DNA of 64,000 nucleotides from JAIXWP01 sp964428835 (GCA_964428835.1 CAYRZQ010000009.1:31987-95986); one strand, 5' to 3'. Positions 52,428 through 62,307 are shown, counted from the stretch's first letter. Numbers and translations: made by a program. The notes: generated by a model not told the origin, from the letters alone.

Positions 52428-54866
52428 ATGTGGGGTAAAATTGGTGCTTATATATTGCGATATCGCATTCCAATAGGGGTGTTAGTCATATTATTTTCAG
52501 TCTTTATGGGATATCATTCTCAGTTTGTGAGAATGAGCTATAAGTTCGGAGGCATCCTTCCTAAAGACGACAGCACCTACATAGAATACGATAATTTCAT
52601 CAAGCAATTTTCAGAAGATGGTAACGTGATGGTGATTGGCTACAAAGATGCGGCCATCTGGGACTATAAGAATTTTTCTAAATGGAAGCAGTTGGGAGAT
52701 GATCTCAAGAAGATACATGTGGAAGTGGAAGGTACCTCTTACAATTCAGTAGACTCTATCTTTTCAACCGCTCATTGCTACACGATATATAAAGATACTA
52801 CTGCTCAAAAATTTAGATTTAGACAAGTGGCTTCTCGTGCACCTCGAAATCAACAAGAAGCAGATAGCATTCGAAACGATCTCTATGACTTGCCATTCTA
52901 CAACGGCTTGCTATTTAAGGACAGTGTAGATGCAGGATTGATGATGGTCTTCGTAAACTCTGAGCTCTTTAATAGTGAGAAAAGAGGAAATGCGATAGAT
53001 CAAATTGTAGAGCTAACAGAAAAATTCACAGCGGATACTGGTATCAAATTGTATTTATCCGGACTGCCCTTCGTACGTACCGAAATCACCACGAAGATTA
53101 AAGCGGAACTACGGTATTTTACAATGTTGAGTGCATTGATTTGCATCGTTTTACTTTATATATTTTTCCGGAGTGTAAAGGTTACAGTAGTTGTAATGTC
53201 AGTGGTAGCAGTCACTGTGGTGTGTGCTATGGGGAGTATCGCTTTGTTTGATTTTCCTATCACCGCACTCATGGGGTTGATGCCTCCGCTAATGATTGTA
53301 ACAGCAGTGCCCAACTGTATTTATCTCGTTACAAAATACCACCAAGAGTATAAGCGATATGGGAATAAAACGAGAGCTTTGGCGAGAGTGGTGCAGAAAG
53401 CGGGAGCGGCAGCATTCATGATCAATGCCACCACTGCTGTTGGATTTGCTACTTTTATTTTTACCTCCAGCGATGTGTTGAAACACTTCGGAATAATTGC
53501 CACGATAAACTCTATGGCAGTGTTCTTCCTTTCGCTACTTATTTTCCCTATTGCATATAGTTTCTTACCACCTCCCACAGAAAAGCACTTAGGTCACCTC
53601 GAGTCGCCATGGCTCGAAAAGATTTTGGATTTTCTGATAAGAATTGTGACCTATCATCGAAAGGCAATTTATCTAACCACCATTGTCCTATTTGGTCTGG
53701 GACTGGCAGGCATCATGCTGATTCACACTACAGGCAACATAGTGGATGACCTTCCAGAAGACGACCGCGTGATCACTGATATGAAATGGTTTGAGAGCAA
53801 CTTTAATGGTGTGATGCCGTTCGAAATTATGGTCGATGGCAAAAAGAAGGGGCAAATTACGAAAGATAAAAACCTAGCTAAGATTGAAGAATTACAAACT
53901 TTACTAGCGGATTATAAGCTGGAACTTCAAGATACCGTGATTCATCCATTCTCTAAATCCCTTTCAATTGCTGATGCTGGCAAATTTATAAAGCAAGCGT
54001 TTTATGAGGGAGACCCCGAATACTACACTTTGATTACGAGGAATGAACAAAGCTTTATCGGACCATACCTCCAGAACGACTACAAATCGAGAGGCTTGGA
54101 AAAAGCATTCATCGATAGCACCAAAACGGTGACTCGCGTCACTGCTCAGATTGCAGATATTGGTACCAAGGAAATGGATCGTTTGATGAAGGATTTGAAG
54201 CCTAAAATCGACAGCATTTTTCCAGTTGAAAAATACCATGTGACTCTAACAGGCACGAGTATCATTTTCCTTGAAGGAACCAATTATCTTGTTAGTGATT
54301 TGTTCAGTAGTCTTTTGTTTGGTATAGTGATTATCTCCATACTCATGGCATTTATGTTTTGGAGTGCGCGCATGGTATTTATTTCATTTATCCCCAACAT
54401 TATTCCACAGGTGATGACCGCGGGAATTATGGGTTTTCTGGATATCCCATTGAAGCCTTCCACCATTCTCGTATTCAGCATAGCGCTGGGTATTACAGTC
54501 GACAACACCATTCACTATCTCGCAAAGTACAGGCAGGAATTAAAATTCCATGATTGGAAGATAAAAGAAAGCGCCTTGTTGGCGATACGCGAAACAGGCG
54601 CCAGCATGGTTTATACATCGCTAGTTTTACTCTTTGGATTCGGATGTTTCGCGGCCTCTGAATTCGAGGGCACAAGAGCGTTGGGCGTATTAACCGCAGT
54701 GACGCTATTGGTTGCGATGTTTACAAACCTCATTGTGCTTCCTGCTTTATTATTGTCTTTCCAACGCAGCATTACCACCAAGTCATTCTCTGAGCCTTTC
54801 TTCCAAATCCTTGATGAAGAAGATGATTTGCACTATGAAGATTGGACGGTTCAAATAAAAGAATAA
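52428..54866 (+). CDS. MMPL/RND-superfamily exporter
   Basis: The 812-residue membrane protein has the RND arrangement of two halves, each with one helix, a large periplasmic loop and five helices (helices at about 15-30 and 230-385; then about 415-435 and 620-790). Segments such as ALMGLMPPLMIVTAVPNCIYLVTKYHQEYKRYG and SIALGITVDNTIHYLAKYRQEL carry the MMPL/sterol-sensing-like pattern. It probably moves a lipid or hydrophobic compound using the proton motive force. The ATG at 52428 is preferred; an out-of-frame ATG 7 bases upstream reads only MSYVG and a stop. It overlaps rfbA by 1 base (TAATG). Confidence 0.92.
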   Translation: MWGKIGAYILRYRIPIGVLVILFSVFMGYHSQFVRMSYKFGGILPKDDSTYIEYDNFIKQFSEDGNVMVIGYKDAAIWDYKNFSKWKQLGDDLKKIHVEVEGTSYNSVDSIFSTAHCYTIYKDTTAQKFRFRQVASRAPRNQQEADSIRNDLYDLPFYNGLLFKDSVDAGLMMVFVNSELFNSEKRGNAIDQIVELTEKFTADTGIKLYLSGLPFVRTEITTKIKAELRYFTMLSALICIVLLYIFFRSVKVTVVVMSVVAVTVVCAMGSIALFDFPITALMGLMPPLMIVTAVPNCIYLVTKYHQEYKRYGNKTRALARVVQKAGAAAFMINATTAVGFATFIFTSSDVLKHFGIIATINSMAVFFLSLLIFPIAYSFLPPPTEKHLGHLESPWLEKILDFLIRIVTYHRKAIYLTTIVLFGLGLAGIMLIHTTGNIVDDLPEDDRVITDMKWFESNFNGVMPFEIMVDGKKKGQITKDKNLAKIEELQTLLADYKLELQDTVIHPFSKSLSIADAGKFIKQAFYEGDPEYYTLITRNEQSFIGPYLQNDYKSRGLEKAFIDSTKTVTRVTAQIADIGTKEMDRLMKDLKPKIDSIFPVEKYHVTLTGTSIIFLEGTNYLVSDLFSSLLFGIVIISILMAFMFWSARMVFISFIPNIIPQVMTAGIMGFLDIPLKPSTILVFSIALGITVDNTIHYLAKYRQELKFHDWKIKESALLAIRETGASMVYTSLVLLFGFGCFAASEFEGTRALGVLTAVTLLVAMFTNLIVLPALLLSFQRSITTKSFSEPFFQILDEEDDLHYEDWTVQIKE

Positions 54867-55735
54867 TGAAAGGAATCATTCTCGCTGGCGGCAGCGGCAC
54901 ACGATTATATCCCCTCACACTCGCTGTGAGTAAGCAACTCATGCCTGTGTATGACAAGCCAATGATATACTATCCGCTTAGCACTCTGTTGTTGGCTGGA
55001 ATAAGAGATATACTTGTCATCTCTACCCCACACGATCTTCCTGGATTTGAAAAGTTGCTCGGTGATGGAAGCCGCATCGGATGCCGCTTTTCGTATCAGG
55101 TTCAAGAAGTTCCCAATGGGCTTGCTCAAGCATTTGTTTTGGGAGAAAGTTTTATTGGAAAGGACAAAGCAGCATTGGTACTAGGTGATAATATATTTTA
55201 CGGAAGTGCCTTTGGGAAAGTACTAAGACAAAATACGGATATTGACGGAGGACTCGTCTATGCCTATCATGTGAACGATCCACACCGCTACGGAGTGGTA
55301 GAATTTGATGCTGATTATAAAGCAATTTCCATAGAAGAAAAGCCGAAAGAGCCAAAGTCTAACTATGCAGTACCAGGGCTCTATTTTTACGATAATGATG
55401 TGGTGGAGATTTCAAAGAATTTGAAACCCAGTGCCCGCGGCGAATATGAGATTACGGATGTAAACAAGGAATATCTCAGGAGAGGAAAATTGAGCGTGCA
55501 GAGAATGGATAGAGGAACTGCATGGCTCGACACTGGAACCTTTGCATCATTAATGCAAGCAGGCCAGTATGTGCAAGTGATTGAAGAAAGACAAGGGCTT
55601 AAGATTGGTTGTATCGAGGAGATTGCCTGGAGAATGGGCTATATCAATGACGAACAATTAGAAAAAATATCTGTTCCCCTCATGAATAGTGGTTACGGTA
55701 AATATCTCATGGAGCAATTGAAAGCCGGTAAATAA
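54866..55735 (+). CDS. rfbA: Glucose-1-phosphate thymidylyltransferase
   Basis: I start at the ATG that overlaps the exporter stop (TAATG), because MKGIILAGGSGTRLYPLT is the exact family start; an in-frame ATG at 54842 would add eight residues. The 289-residue enzyme carries the nucleotide-binding loop (GGSGTRLYPLT), KPMIYYPLSTL, LGDNIFYG and EEKPKEPKSNYAVPGLYFYD. It makes dTDP-glucose, precursor of dTDP-rhamnose and other surface sugars. No other rml gene is adjacent, so the rest of the pathway lies elsewhere. Confidence 0.96.
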   Translation: MKGIILAGGSGTRLYPLTLAVSKQLMPVYDKPMIYYPLSTLLLAGIRDILVISTPHDLPGFEKLLGDGSRIGCRFSYQVQEVPNGLAQAFVLGESFIGKDKAALVLGDNIFYGSAFGKVLRQNTDIDGGLVYAYHVNDPHRYGVVEFDADYKAISIEEKPKEPKSNYAVPGLYFYDNDVVEISKNLKPSARGEYEITDVNKEYLRRGKLSVQRMDRGTAWLDTGTFASLMQAGQYVQVIEERQGLKIGCIEEIAWRMGYINDEQLEKISVPLMNSGYGKYLMEQLKAGK

Positions 55736-55736
55736 C

Positions 55737-56711
55737 ATGTTGGACTTACAGCAAATACAAGAACTCGTAAAAAAGAAGATGGATGTCTTTGCCAGACAAA
55801 ACAGCAAAGGATCAATCTATGAGCCCATTCAATATATACTTAATCTGGGGGGAAAGCGACTGCGTCCTGCACTAAGCCTCATGTCGTGTCAACTTTTTAG
55901 TGACGATTTGGATGACGCTGTACATCCCGCCTTAGCAGTGGAAGTTTTTCACAACTTCACACTGATGCATGATGATATTATGGATAATGCACCGCTGCGC
56001 AGGGGAAAACCAACGGTTCATGCCAAGTGGAATTCAAACACAGCCATCCTCAGTGGTGATGCGATGATGATTCAGAGCTATCAACTTTTGGCAAAAACAA
56101 ATCCAGACCATTTCGCTCATATTTTTCAGATTTTCAACAAAACAGCTTTAGAGGTTTGTGAAGGTCAGCAAATGGATATGGACTTTGAATCACGCACTGA
56201 CGTGACCATTGATGAGTACATTGAAATGATTCGACTGAAAACCTCAGTATTGTTGGCAGGCGCGATGCAAATCGGTGCAGCCATTGGAGGAGCTTCACTA
56301 CAGGATCAAGAAAAAATTTATCGTTTTGGTGAATCTACTGGACTCGCGTTTCAACTTTTGGATGATTATCTAGACGTTTTTGGAGACGAGGCTAAAGTTG
56401 GTAAAGTAAAAGGTGGAGATATCATAGCCGATAAAAAGACTTTTTTACAAATCCTCGCGCTCGAAATTGCGGACGATAGCAGTCGTGAAGTCTTAAAATA
56501 TTGGATGGGTAAAAAACCGAAAGATCCCACTGAAAAAGTAAAAGCCATCACCGCAATTTTCTCAAAATTGAATGTCGAAGAGGCGTTGTTGGAAAAAGTC
56601 CAAACCTACCACCAACAAGCACTATTTGAACTCAAGGGACTTAGCGTCGATCCAAGCCGAACAGAATCACTGATTCAGTTGGCCGAACAGATGCTCGAAA
56701 GACAACATTGA
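55737..56711 (+). CDS. Polyprenyl diphosphate synthase
   Basis: The 324-residue trans-prenyltransferase has the two Asp-rich motifs DDIMDNAPLRRG (first, about 78-82) and DDYLDVFGDE (second, about 208-212), plus GGKRLRPALSL near the N-terminus. It condenses isopentenyl units to an all-trans product of C15-C40+ length; the chain length cannot be read reliably. It lies 1 base after rfbA and overlaps the next gene, so it belongs to the same run of genes. Products could serve quinones or the UbiA enzyme seen elsewhere in the window. Confidence 0.93.
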   Translation: MLDLQQIQELVKKKMDVFARQNSKGSIYEPIQYILNLGGKRLRPALSLMSCQLFSDDLDDAVHPALAVEVFHNFTLMHDDIMDNAPLRRGKPTVHAKWNSNTAILSGDAMMIQSYQLLAKTNPDHFAHIFQIFNKTALEVCEGQQMDMDFESRTDVTIDEYIEMIRLKTSVLLAGAMQIGAAIGGASLQDQEKIYRFGESTGLAFQLLDDYLDVFGDEAKVGKVKGGDIIADKKTFLQILALEIADDSSREVLKYWMGKKPKDPTEKVKAITAIFSKLNVEEALLEKVQTYHQQALFELKGLSVDPSRTESLIQLAEQMLERQH

Positions 56712-57070
56712 TATTGGAAGAAAGGATTACACTATTTGACCAAAGTCTGCCTGGCATAAGCCATACAGAACTTTACGAGCTCACTTTTCTTCAAATTCAA
56801 AAAGATTTTATTCCCTATGTGCAGGTTGAGCGCCCCACTGAGCCGCTCGACGGTCACATTCTTTTCCTTTTAGTAAAAAATACAATAACTCATGTCGTAA
56901 GCACTCAGCCTCAGTCGCTGGCGCCGATTCTATATCGTATAGACTTGAGTGAAAAAGATATTCGTCGCGATCAGCGAAACATTTCTCCGAGTGAAATGGT
57001 ATCATTTATTAGTCAAAAAATCTTAAGAAAGGAGGCTCAGAAAGTTTGGCTGAGGAAAAGCCTTTCATAA
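56708..57070 (+). CDS. Conserved-looking protein of unknown function
   Basis: The 120-residue frame starts at TTG overlapping the stop codon of the polyprenyl synthase gene; a second TTG lies two codons on at 56714. It has no signal peptide or membrane helix and consists of alternating helices and strands (ISHTELYELTFLQIQKDF, GHILFLLVKNTITHVVST, SPSEMVSFISQKIL). I recognise no family. The translational coupling and full-length open frame support a real gene. Confidence 0.6.
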   Translation: MILEERITLFDQSLPGISHTELYELTFLQIQKDFIPYVQVERPTEPLDGHILFLLVKNTITHVVSTQPQSLAPILYRIDLSEKDIRRDQRNISPSEMVSFISQKILRKEAQKVWLRKSLS

Positions 57071-57092
57071 AAGTACATGTTGACTAACTTTG
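57063..57092 (+). promoter_or_regulatory. Promoter of sucA
   Basis: TAACTTTG (57085-57092) matches TAnnTTTG fully, with TTTC (57063-57066) 18 bases upstream as a -33-like element. The predicted start of transcription lies about 20 bases before the sucA ATG. Confidence 0.6.
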
Positions 57093-57116
57093 TCACCCCA
57101 ACTACAAAAATATAAT

Positions 57117-59861
57117 ATGGATTCCTTGACATATTTGAGCAACACTGACACCAACGCCATCGATCAATTGTACGCACAGTACAAGCAGAATCCTGAAAGC
57201 GTGGATATCTCATGGAGGAGATTTTTCGAAGGTTTCGACTTTCAAAGAAGTGAATATCCTGTAATGCCCGGCGGTGATGCGCTATCGGGTGCGGGTGCAG
57301 AAATGCTTCAAAAGGAATTCAAGGTTATCAATTTGATCAATGGATATCGCCAACGTGGTCACCTGTTCACTAAAACCAACCCCGTTCGCGAGCGTCGCAA
57401 ATATTCGCCAACGCTTGATATTGAGAACTTCGGTTTGACTCAAGCAGACTTGGAGACAGTTTTTCATGCAGGCACAGAAGTCGGTTTGGGCGATGCCAAA
57501 TTGAAAGATATCGTTGCGCATCTTCAAAACTCATATTGCCAAAGTATTGGTGTGGAATACCAGTACATCCGTGATCCAGAGCGTGTCTCTTGGCTCAGAG
57601 AGCGCATAGAAGCGGTGAAGAAACCTGAATTTAATGCCGAACAGAAGAAGAACATTTTCGAAATGTCTTCTCGCGCGTCGATATTCGAGCAATATATCCA
57701 TAAGAAGTTTGTAGGGCAAAAGCGCTTCTCCGTTGAAGGCTGCGAGGCTCTCATTCCAGCTATGGATTATGTTGTGAAAAAGAGCGCTGGCCTTGGCGTG
57801 AAAGAGTTTGTGATTGGAATGGCGCACAGAGGCCGTCTCAATACACTCACCAATATTCTCGGTAAACCCTTCGAACAACTCTTTATGGAGTTCGATGGCG
57901 TGAACTACGATGATGAAAATTTCGACGGTGACGTAAAGTATCACCTCGGTTACAGCCGCGATATTCAGGTGGAAGGGAAGAATGTTCACGTGACCTTGTG
58001 TCCCAACCCATCTCACTTAGAGGCAGTAAACCCTGTGGTGGAGGGTCTCTCAAGAGCCAAAATCGACCATTATCTTCACGATAGAAAAGCCATTGTTCCC
58101 ATTCTCGTTCACGGCGACGCAGCGATAGCTGGCCAAGGCATCGTGTATGAAGTAGTGCAAATGGCCGGATTGGATGGATACAACGCTGGTGGAACGATTC
58201 ATATCGTCACTAACAACCAAGTTGGATTTACCACCAACTACCTTGATGGAAGAACTTCAATTTACTGCACAGACGTAGCAAAGACTACGCTCTGCCCCAT
58301 TTTCCACGTAAATGCTGATGATATCGAAGCTGTAATTCGAGTTATGGATATTGCCATCGAATACAGACAGCGTTATCAGATGGACGTATTCATTGACCTT
58401 CTTGGCTATCGCAAATACGGTCACAATGAAGGAGACGAGCCGAAGTTCACACAGCCTTCGCTCTACAATTTGATTTCGAAGCACCCAAATCTTCGTGAGA
58501 TTTATATGCAAAAGCTTATCAATGAAGGAACCATTGATGCGGCCTATGCAGAAAAAGTGAAGTCTGATTTCGAAAAGGAGCTCGACGCTGCTTATGACAA
58601 ATCCCGCAAAGCCGGAAACGCAGATGTAAAGCACTTCCTCGAAGAAACTTGGAAGGACATTCGCAAAGCAACAGATAAAGATTTCGAGCAATCACCAGAT
58701 ACTGGATTTGATAAAAAGAAATTGATAGAGCTCGCTAAGAAGCTCAACTCATTGCCAGAGGGCGAGAAGATTTTTAGAAAAACTCTAAAAGTATTTGAAG
58801 ACCGCCTCGCTGCGCTTGAAAGTGATACTCTCGATTGGGCGATGGGTGAATTGTTAGCGTATGCGACGCTTCTCACAGAAGGTCACCCTGTTCGTATTAG
58901 TGGACAAGACGTGGAACGTGGTACTTTCTCTCACCGACATGCGGTAGTAAAGACCGATGAAGATGCAGAAAAAGAGTTCATTCCACTCAATAGTCTTTCA
59001 GATAAACAAGCCAAACTCAGTGTATTCAATAGTTTGTTGAGCGAATATGGTGTGTTAGGCTTCGATTATGGATATGCCTTCGGAACACCGCACGGACTTA
59101 CGATTTGGGAAGCGCAGTTTGGTGATTTCAACAACGGAGCACAAATCATTATTGACCAATTCTTGAGCGCTGCCGAAGACAAATGGGGCACCATGAATGG
59201 CCTCACAATGTTCTTACCCCACGGCTACGAAGGTCAGGGCTCAGAGCACAGCTCGGGCAGATTGGAGCGCTTCCTTCAGCTTTGCGCCGAAAACAATATG
59301 CAGATTTGTAATGTAACAAGTCCTGCGAATTTCTTCCACTTGCTCCGCCGTCAGGTAAAGAGCGCTTACCGTAAGCCTTTGGTGGTATTTACGCCAAAGA
59401 AACTCCTTCGTTACCCGAAAGCAGTAAGCTCTATCAACGACATGGCTAAGGGAAGATTCACCGAAGTGGTGGATGATCCGACCATCAACAAAAAAGAAGT
59501 TGATACCATCGCATTCTGCAGCGGTAAAGTTTATTATGACATTTTAGAGCAAAAAGAAAAGCAAGGCATCGGTGAAAACATCGCTGTGGTGCGTTTGGAA
59601 CAGTTGTATCCTCTGCCTGTCAAGCAAATTGAGGCCGTTTTGAAGGGCTACGGTAAAAATTGCAAGCTTCTTTGGGTTCAGGAAGAACCTGAAAACATGG
59701 GAGCATGGACTTATATCATGCGAATGATGCGATCATACAATTTGGATGTGATTAGCCCAGCGGCAAGTGCCTCGCCAGCGGCTGGTTCACCAAAGGTGCA
59801 TGAGAGAAGACACTTAGACATGATCCAGCGTTTGTTGAATCATTCGAAAGTGGGAGCCTAA
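57117..59861 (+). CDS. sucA: 2-oxoglutarate dehydrogenase E1 component
   Basis: I start at ATG 57117 (MDSLTYLSNTDTNAIDQLYAQYKQNPESV), the normal E1o N-terminus; an upstream in-frame codon falls inside the promoter. The 914-residue enzyme shows GMAHRGRLNTLTNIL, HGDAAIAGQGIVYEVVQMA, the thiamine diphosphate region (DVFIDLLGYRKYGHNEGDEPKFTQP) and C-terminal GQDVERGTFSHRHAV and HGYEGQGSEHSSGRLERFLQ. It decarboxylates 2-oxoglutarate and passes the succinyl group to SucB. It precedes sucB by 108 bases containing a hairpin. Confidence 0.97.
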   Translation: MDSLTYLSNTDTNAIDQLYAQYKQNPESVDISWRRFFEGFDFQRSEYPVMPGGDALSGAGAEMLQKEFKVINLINGYRQRGHLFTKTNPVRERRKYSPTLDIENFGLTQADLETVFHAGTEVGLGDAKLKDIVAHLQNSYCQSIGVEYQYIRDPERVSWLRERIEAVKKPEFNAEQKKNIFEMSSRASIFEQYIHKKFVGQKRFSVEGCEALIPAMDYVVKKSAGLGVKEFVIGMAHRGRLNTLTNILGKPFEQLFMEFDGVNYDDENFDGDVKYHLGYSRDIQVEGKNVHVTLCPNPSHLEAVNPVVEGLSRAKIDHYLHDRKAIVPILVHGDAAIAGQGIVYEVVQMAGLDGYNAGGTIHIVTNNQVGFTTNYLDGRTSIYCTDVAKTTLCPIFHVNADDIEAVIRVMDIAIEYRQRYQMDVFIDLLGYRKYGHNEGDEPKFTQPSLYNLISKHPNLREIYMQKLINEGTIDAAYAEKVKSDFEKELDAAYDKSRKAGNADVKHFLEETWKDIRKATDKDFEQSPDTGFDKKKLIELAKKLNSLPEGEKIFRKTLKVFEDRLAALESDTLDWAMGELLAYATLLTEGHPVRISGQDVERGTFSHRHAVVKTDEDAEKEFIPLNSLSDKQAKLSVFNSLLSEYGVLGFDYGYAFGTPHGLTIWEAQFGDFNNGAQIIIDQFLSAAEDKWGTMNGLTMFLPHGYEGQGSEHSSGRLERFLQLCAENNMQICNVTSPANFFHLLRRQVKSAYRKPLVVFTPKKLLRYPKAVSSINDMAKGRFTEVVDDPTINKKEVDTIAFCSGKVYYDILEQKEKQGIGENIAVVRLEQLYPLPVKQIEAVLKGYGKNCKLLWVQEEPENMGAWTYIMRMMRSYNLDVISPAASASPAAGSPKVHERRHLDMIQRLLNHSKVGA

Positions 59862-59919
59862 GGATACCTACAATGAGTTGTTTAAGAAAAACGATAAATA
59901 GCAAAACAATAATGCGGAC

Positions 59920-59938
59920 TGCATCGATTTTCGATGCA
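59920..59938 (+). other. Hairpin in the sucA-sucB gap
   Basis: TGCATCGA pairs perfectly with TCGATGCA around TTT. There is no T tract, so it is not a terminator; an mRNA-processing or stability element is possible. It lies 32 bases upstream of the sucB ATG. Confidence 0.5.
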
Positions 59939-59969
59939 GATTTGCGCGTCAAATAAAACGGAGTGTTAC

Positions 59970-61232
59970 ATGCCAAAAATTGATATGAAAGTGCCCAGTC
60001 CGGGCGAGTCGATCAGCGAAGTACAAATCGCGACATGGCTGGTAAAAGATGGTGACTATGTGACCACAGGACAAACGATAGCTGAAGTAGATTCAGACAA
60101 GGCTACCCTCGAATTGCCTGCAGAGGCTTCGGGCACCATCACACTCAAGGCAGCAGCAGGCGACACCGTTGCGGTGGGCCAAGTAGTTTGTATCATTGAT
60201 ACAGATGCTGCGGCACCTGCAAATGCGGCGCCAGCAGCAGCTCCAAAAGCTGAAGCCGCGCCGGTGGCAGCGGCAGCAGAAAAACCGGCAGCTAAACCTG
60301 CGGCAGCAAGCGCTCCCACAGAACCAAGCCCATATCCTGCTGGACATCCTAGTCCGGCGGCGGCCAAAATCATGAGCGAAAATGGCATTCAGCCTTCACA
60401 AATCGCTGGTTCAGGTCCGGCAGGCCGAATCACCAAAGGCGACGTGATAGCTGCCATGGCAAAAGGATTTGACACCAACGCCATTCCTCAATGGGGCGGT
60501 TCGCGTGATACACGAAGTGAAAAGATGACCATGCTCAGAAAGAAAGTTGCTGAGCGCTTGGTATCTGTAAAAAATACTACTGCAATGTTGACCACCTTCA
60601 ATGAGGTCAACATGAAGCCAATCATGGACTTGAGAGCAAAGTACAAGGATGTTTTCAAAGAAAAACATCAAGTGGGCTTAGGCTTTATGTCTTTCTTTAC
60701 CAAAGCCGTATGCGAAGCATTGCATCAATTCCCTGCGGTAAATGCGCGTATCGAAGGCAATGAGATTGTATTCCACGACTATTGCGACATCGGAGTGGCT
60801 GTATCAACTCCCAAAGGATTGATGGTGCCTGTGATGCGCAACGCGGAGACGATGACTTTGGCTCAAATTGAAAAGAACATTGGTGACCTTGCAAAAAAGG
60901 CGCGCGATGGAAAGATCACAGTAGACGATATGCAGGGCGGAACATTCACTATCACCAACGGTGGTGTATTTGGTTCTATGCTCTCTACACCAATCATCAA
61001 TCCTCCACAAAGTGCGATCCTCGGGATGCACAACATTGTGGAAAGACCAGTGGCTGAAAATGGCCAAGTAGTAATTAGACCAATTATGTACGTAGCATTA
61101 AGCTATGACCATAGAATAATAGACGGACGTGAAAGTGTTAGCTTCCTTGTGAAAGTGAAGGACATGCTCGAGCATCCTGAGAGACTTCTTTTCGGCGGTA
61201 AAACGGCGGAAGAGGTGCTTTTGGGCCTTTAA
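59970..61232 (+). CDS. sucB: 2-oxoglutarate dehydrogenase E2 component (dihydrolipoyl succinyltransferase)
   Basis: The start is the ATG at 59970 with a readable GGAG 7 bases upstream; it gives the family N-terminus MPKIDMKVPSPGESISEV. The 420-residue protein has a lipoyl domain (about 1-77, DSDKATLEL with the lipoylated Lys), an Ala/Pro linker (about 80-125), an E3-binding domain (about 128-165, SPAAAKIMSENGI) and the catalytic domain with His381 in SYDHRIIDGRES. The E3 gene is not in this window. Confidence 0.97.
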   Translation: MPKIDMKVPSPGESISEVQIATWLVKDGDYVTTGQTIAEVDSDKATLELPAEASGTITLKAAAGDTVAVGQVVCIIDTDAAAPANAAPAAAPKAEAAPVAAAAEKPAAKPAAASAPTEPSPYPAGHPSPAAAKIMSENGIQPSQIAGSGPAGRITKGDVIAAMAKGFDTNAIPQWGGSRDTRSEKMTMLRKKVAERLVSVKNTTAMLTTFNEVNMKPIMDLRAKYKDVFKEKHQVGLGFMSFFTKAVCEALHQFPAVNARIEGNEIVFHDYCDIGVAVSTPKGLMVPVMRNAETMTLAQIEKNIGDLAKKARDGKITVDDMQGGTFTITNGGVFGSMLSTPIINPPQSAILGMHNIVERPVAENGQVVIRPIMYVALSYDHRIIDGRESVSFLVKVKDMLEHPERLLFGGKTAEEVLLGL

Positions 61233-61255
61233 TACGCGATTTTGCGAATTAAAAT

Positions 61256-61285
61256 TCCTCGTGAAAGCGAGAGGCTTCTATTTTT
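61256..61285 (+). terminator. Weak terminator-like hairpin after sucB
   Basis: CCTCG pairs with CGAG(A)GG around TGAAAG and is followed by CTTCTATTTTT. The stem is short and bulged, so partial read-through into nuoA is possible. Confidence 0.35.
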
Positions 61286-61318
61286 ACGCCGACAAACGCC
61301 TTAAAAGAATTAAACCTG

Positions 61319-61696
61319 ATGGAAGCACAAACTTCTCACTTGTGGGACTATGTTCCCGTTTTAGTCATGGCCTTCGTGGCCCTCGGCTTTGTAGTAACCA
61401 CCATGTTTTTGTCGCATTGGCTTGGTCCAAAGCGCAAAACAAAGGTGAAGCAAGAAGCCTTCGAATGCGGTATAGAATCCGTGGGTAATGCACGCAGCCC
61501 TTTTTCAATCAAATATTTTCTCGTAGCTATCCTCTTCGTTCTTTTCGACGTGGAGGTAATTTTCATGTATCCATGGGCGGTCAACTTTAGAGAGTTGGGC
61601 GTTTTTGGACTATTGGAAATGTTTGCATTCATGGGCTTGATGATCGTGGGATTAATTTATATCATCCGTCGCGGCGCATTGAACTGGGAAAAGTAA
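61319..61696 (+). CDS. nuoA: NADH:quinone oxidoreductase subunit A
   Basis: The 125-residue protein has three membrane helices (about 10-32, 70-92, 98-118). EAFECGIESVGNARSPFSIKYFLVAILFVLFDVEVIFMYPW is split across the membrane loop and helix and contains the Cys loop and the DVE motif typical of subunit A. It belongs to the proton-pumping membrane arm of complex I. It starts the visible nuoABCD run, 86 bases after sucB. Confidence 0.96.
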   Translation: MEAQTSHLWDYVPVLVMAFVALGFVVTTMFLSHWLGPKRKTKVKQEAFECGIESVGNARSPFSIKYFLVAILFVLFDVEVIFMYPWAVNFRELGVFGLLEMFAFMGLMIVGLIYIIRRGALNWEK

Positions 61697-61755
61697 GCGA
61701 ACAAACAAAGTTGTTTATCAGTTGACTAAGAGATAAAGATTCTAAAAGACAACAC

Positions 61756-62307
61756 ATGGAAAGAAATATTGATATCCATCCAAAGTATCAGCCCGAAGGG
61801 CTTGAGGGACAAGGATTCTTCGCGACAAGCCTAGATAAGGCAGTGGGCTTGGCTCGTGCCAATTCTCTCTGGCCTCTTCCATTCGCAACTTCATGTTGTG
61901 GTATTGAGTTCATGGCGACCATGGCATCTCACTACGACTTGGCGCGTTTCGGTTCTGAGCGATTGAGCTTCTCGCCTCGCCAGGCCGACTTACTTATGGT
62001 AATGGGTACAATAAGTAAGAAAATGGGGCCTATTCTCCGTCAGGTTTACGAGCAAATGGCGGAACCAAAATGGGTTTTGTGTATGGGTGCATGTGCCTCA
62101 AGCGGCGGTATTTTCGATACCTATAGCGTGCTTCAAGGCATTGACCGCATCATCCCTGTAGATGTGTACATTCCTGGTTGCCCTCCAAGACCAGAGCAAG
62201 TGCTCGACGGAATCTTGAAAATTCAAGAACTCGCCAAGAGCGAAAGCACACGTCGTCGCGATACCCCAGAATACAAAGAAATGCTTGCCAGCTATGGCAT
62301 GGAATAA
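61756..62307 (+). CDS. nuoB: NADH:quinone oxidoreductase subunit B
   Basis: The 183-residue protein carries the ligands of the N2 iron-sulphur cluster: adjacent Cys in FATSCCGIEFMATM, Cys in MGACASSGG and Cys in IPGCPPRPEQ. It belongs to the peripheral arm beside subunit D at the quinone site. It ends just before nuoC. Standard length. Confidence 0.97.
   Translation: MERNIDIHPKYQPEGLEGQGFFATSLDKAVGLARANSLWPLPFATSCCGIEFMATMASHYDLARFGSERLSFSPRQADLLMVMGTISKKMGPILRQVYEQMAEPKWVLCMGACASSGGIFDTYSVLQGIDRIIPVDVYIPGCPPRPEQVLDGILKIQELAKSESTRRRDTPEYKEMLASYGME

Noticed and set aside
60056..60388. Ala-rich minus-strand frame opposite the sucB linker
   Set aside because: It is a composition effect of the Ala/Pro linker codons on the other strand.
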